Assembly (NCBI GenBank): GCA_964468415.1
Contig: CAYXUS010000170.1
Span: 1-15,019, forward strand
DNA from: Caldithrix sp964468415
GTDB lineage: Bacteria > Calditrichota > Calditrichia > Calditrichales > Calditrichaceae
Direction of reading: 5' to 3'
DNA length: 15,019 nucleotides
Shown: positions 15,006 to 15,019 of the stretch, piece by piece
Position numbering within the stretch: the stretch's first letter is position 1
Layout of the letters: each line of letters opens with the position of its first letter
The notes under the pieces: generated by a model
The model's database searches: none
What the model saw: the letters and a program-made list of their open reading frames with translations, nothing else
Told to the model about the DNA's origin: nothing
Made by a program: the position numbers and the translations under genes

Positions 15006-15019
15006 GGGAAAAAACCAAC

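Noticed and set aside
1..15019. Mobile element, CRISPR array, tRNA or rRNA
   Set aside because: No transposase, direct-repeat array, long terminal inverted repeat or structural RNA was seen on either strand.

Overview
This window reads as a chromosomal stretch from a Gram-negative, FCB-like bacterium. Calditrichota or a near relative is my best guess, but this is inference from gene content, not a database match. The evidence is an outer-membrane TonB-dependent receptor, two lipoproteins with lipoboxes, moderate GC, a mannose-family PTS whose HPr keeps the Ser46 regulatory site, and an archaeal-type bifunctional phosphoglucose/phosphomannose isomerase. Nothing looks like phage, transposon, CRISPR, rRNA or tRNA.

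Left part, + strand (1-2895): the 3' end of a TonB-dependent receptor, then a 182-base spacer with several mutually exclusive helices, then a lipoprotein beta-propeller resembling BtuG/DUF5074, then a BtuF-type substrate-binding lipoprotein whose start overlaps the propeller gene by 14 bases. Together they look like the surface-capture and periplasmic-handover part of a cobalamin (or other corrinoid/metal chelate) uptake system. No ABC permease or ATPase is present.

Middle, - strand (13661 down to 2919): ten genes in one direction. A secreted TPP II-like subtilase stands 15 bases ahead of a tightly packed PTS block: EIIC, EIID, HPr and EI, with overlaps of 14, 4 and 8 bases. The PGI/PMI isomerase follows after a 9-base gap. 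Downstream, with separate signals, come metK (own candidate promoter, strong terminator), upp (terminator) and a radical-SAM protein related to spore photoproduct lyase that appears to lack the catalytic cysteine. The PTS block has no EIIA or EIIB. The isomerase would convert mannose-6-P and glucose-6-P to fructose-6-P, which fits the import genes.

Right part, + strand (13931-14968): after a divergent 269-base regulatory gap lies an exported metallo-beta-lactamase-fold hydrolase of the NAPE-PLD-like group. At the right edge is a hairpin oriented as terminator for a gene entering from the right on the - strand.

Most of the window is ordinary metabolism. The points most worth a second look are the BtuB/BtuG/BtuF-like cluster with its structured spacer, the incomplete PTS led by a protease, the SPL homologue with a changed active site, and a promoter-like pattern (TTG-N20-TAAATT) shared by three - strand genes.
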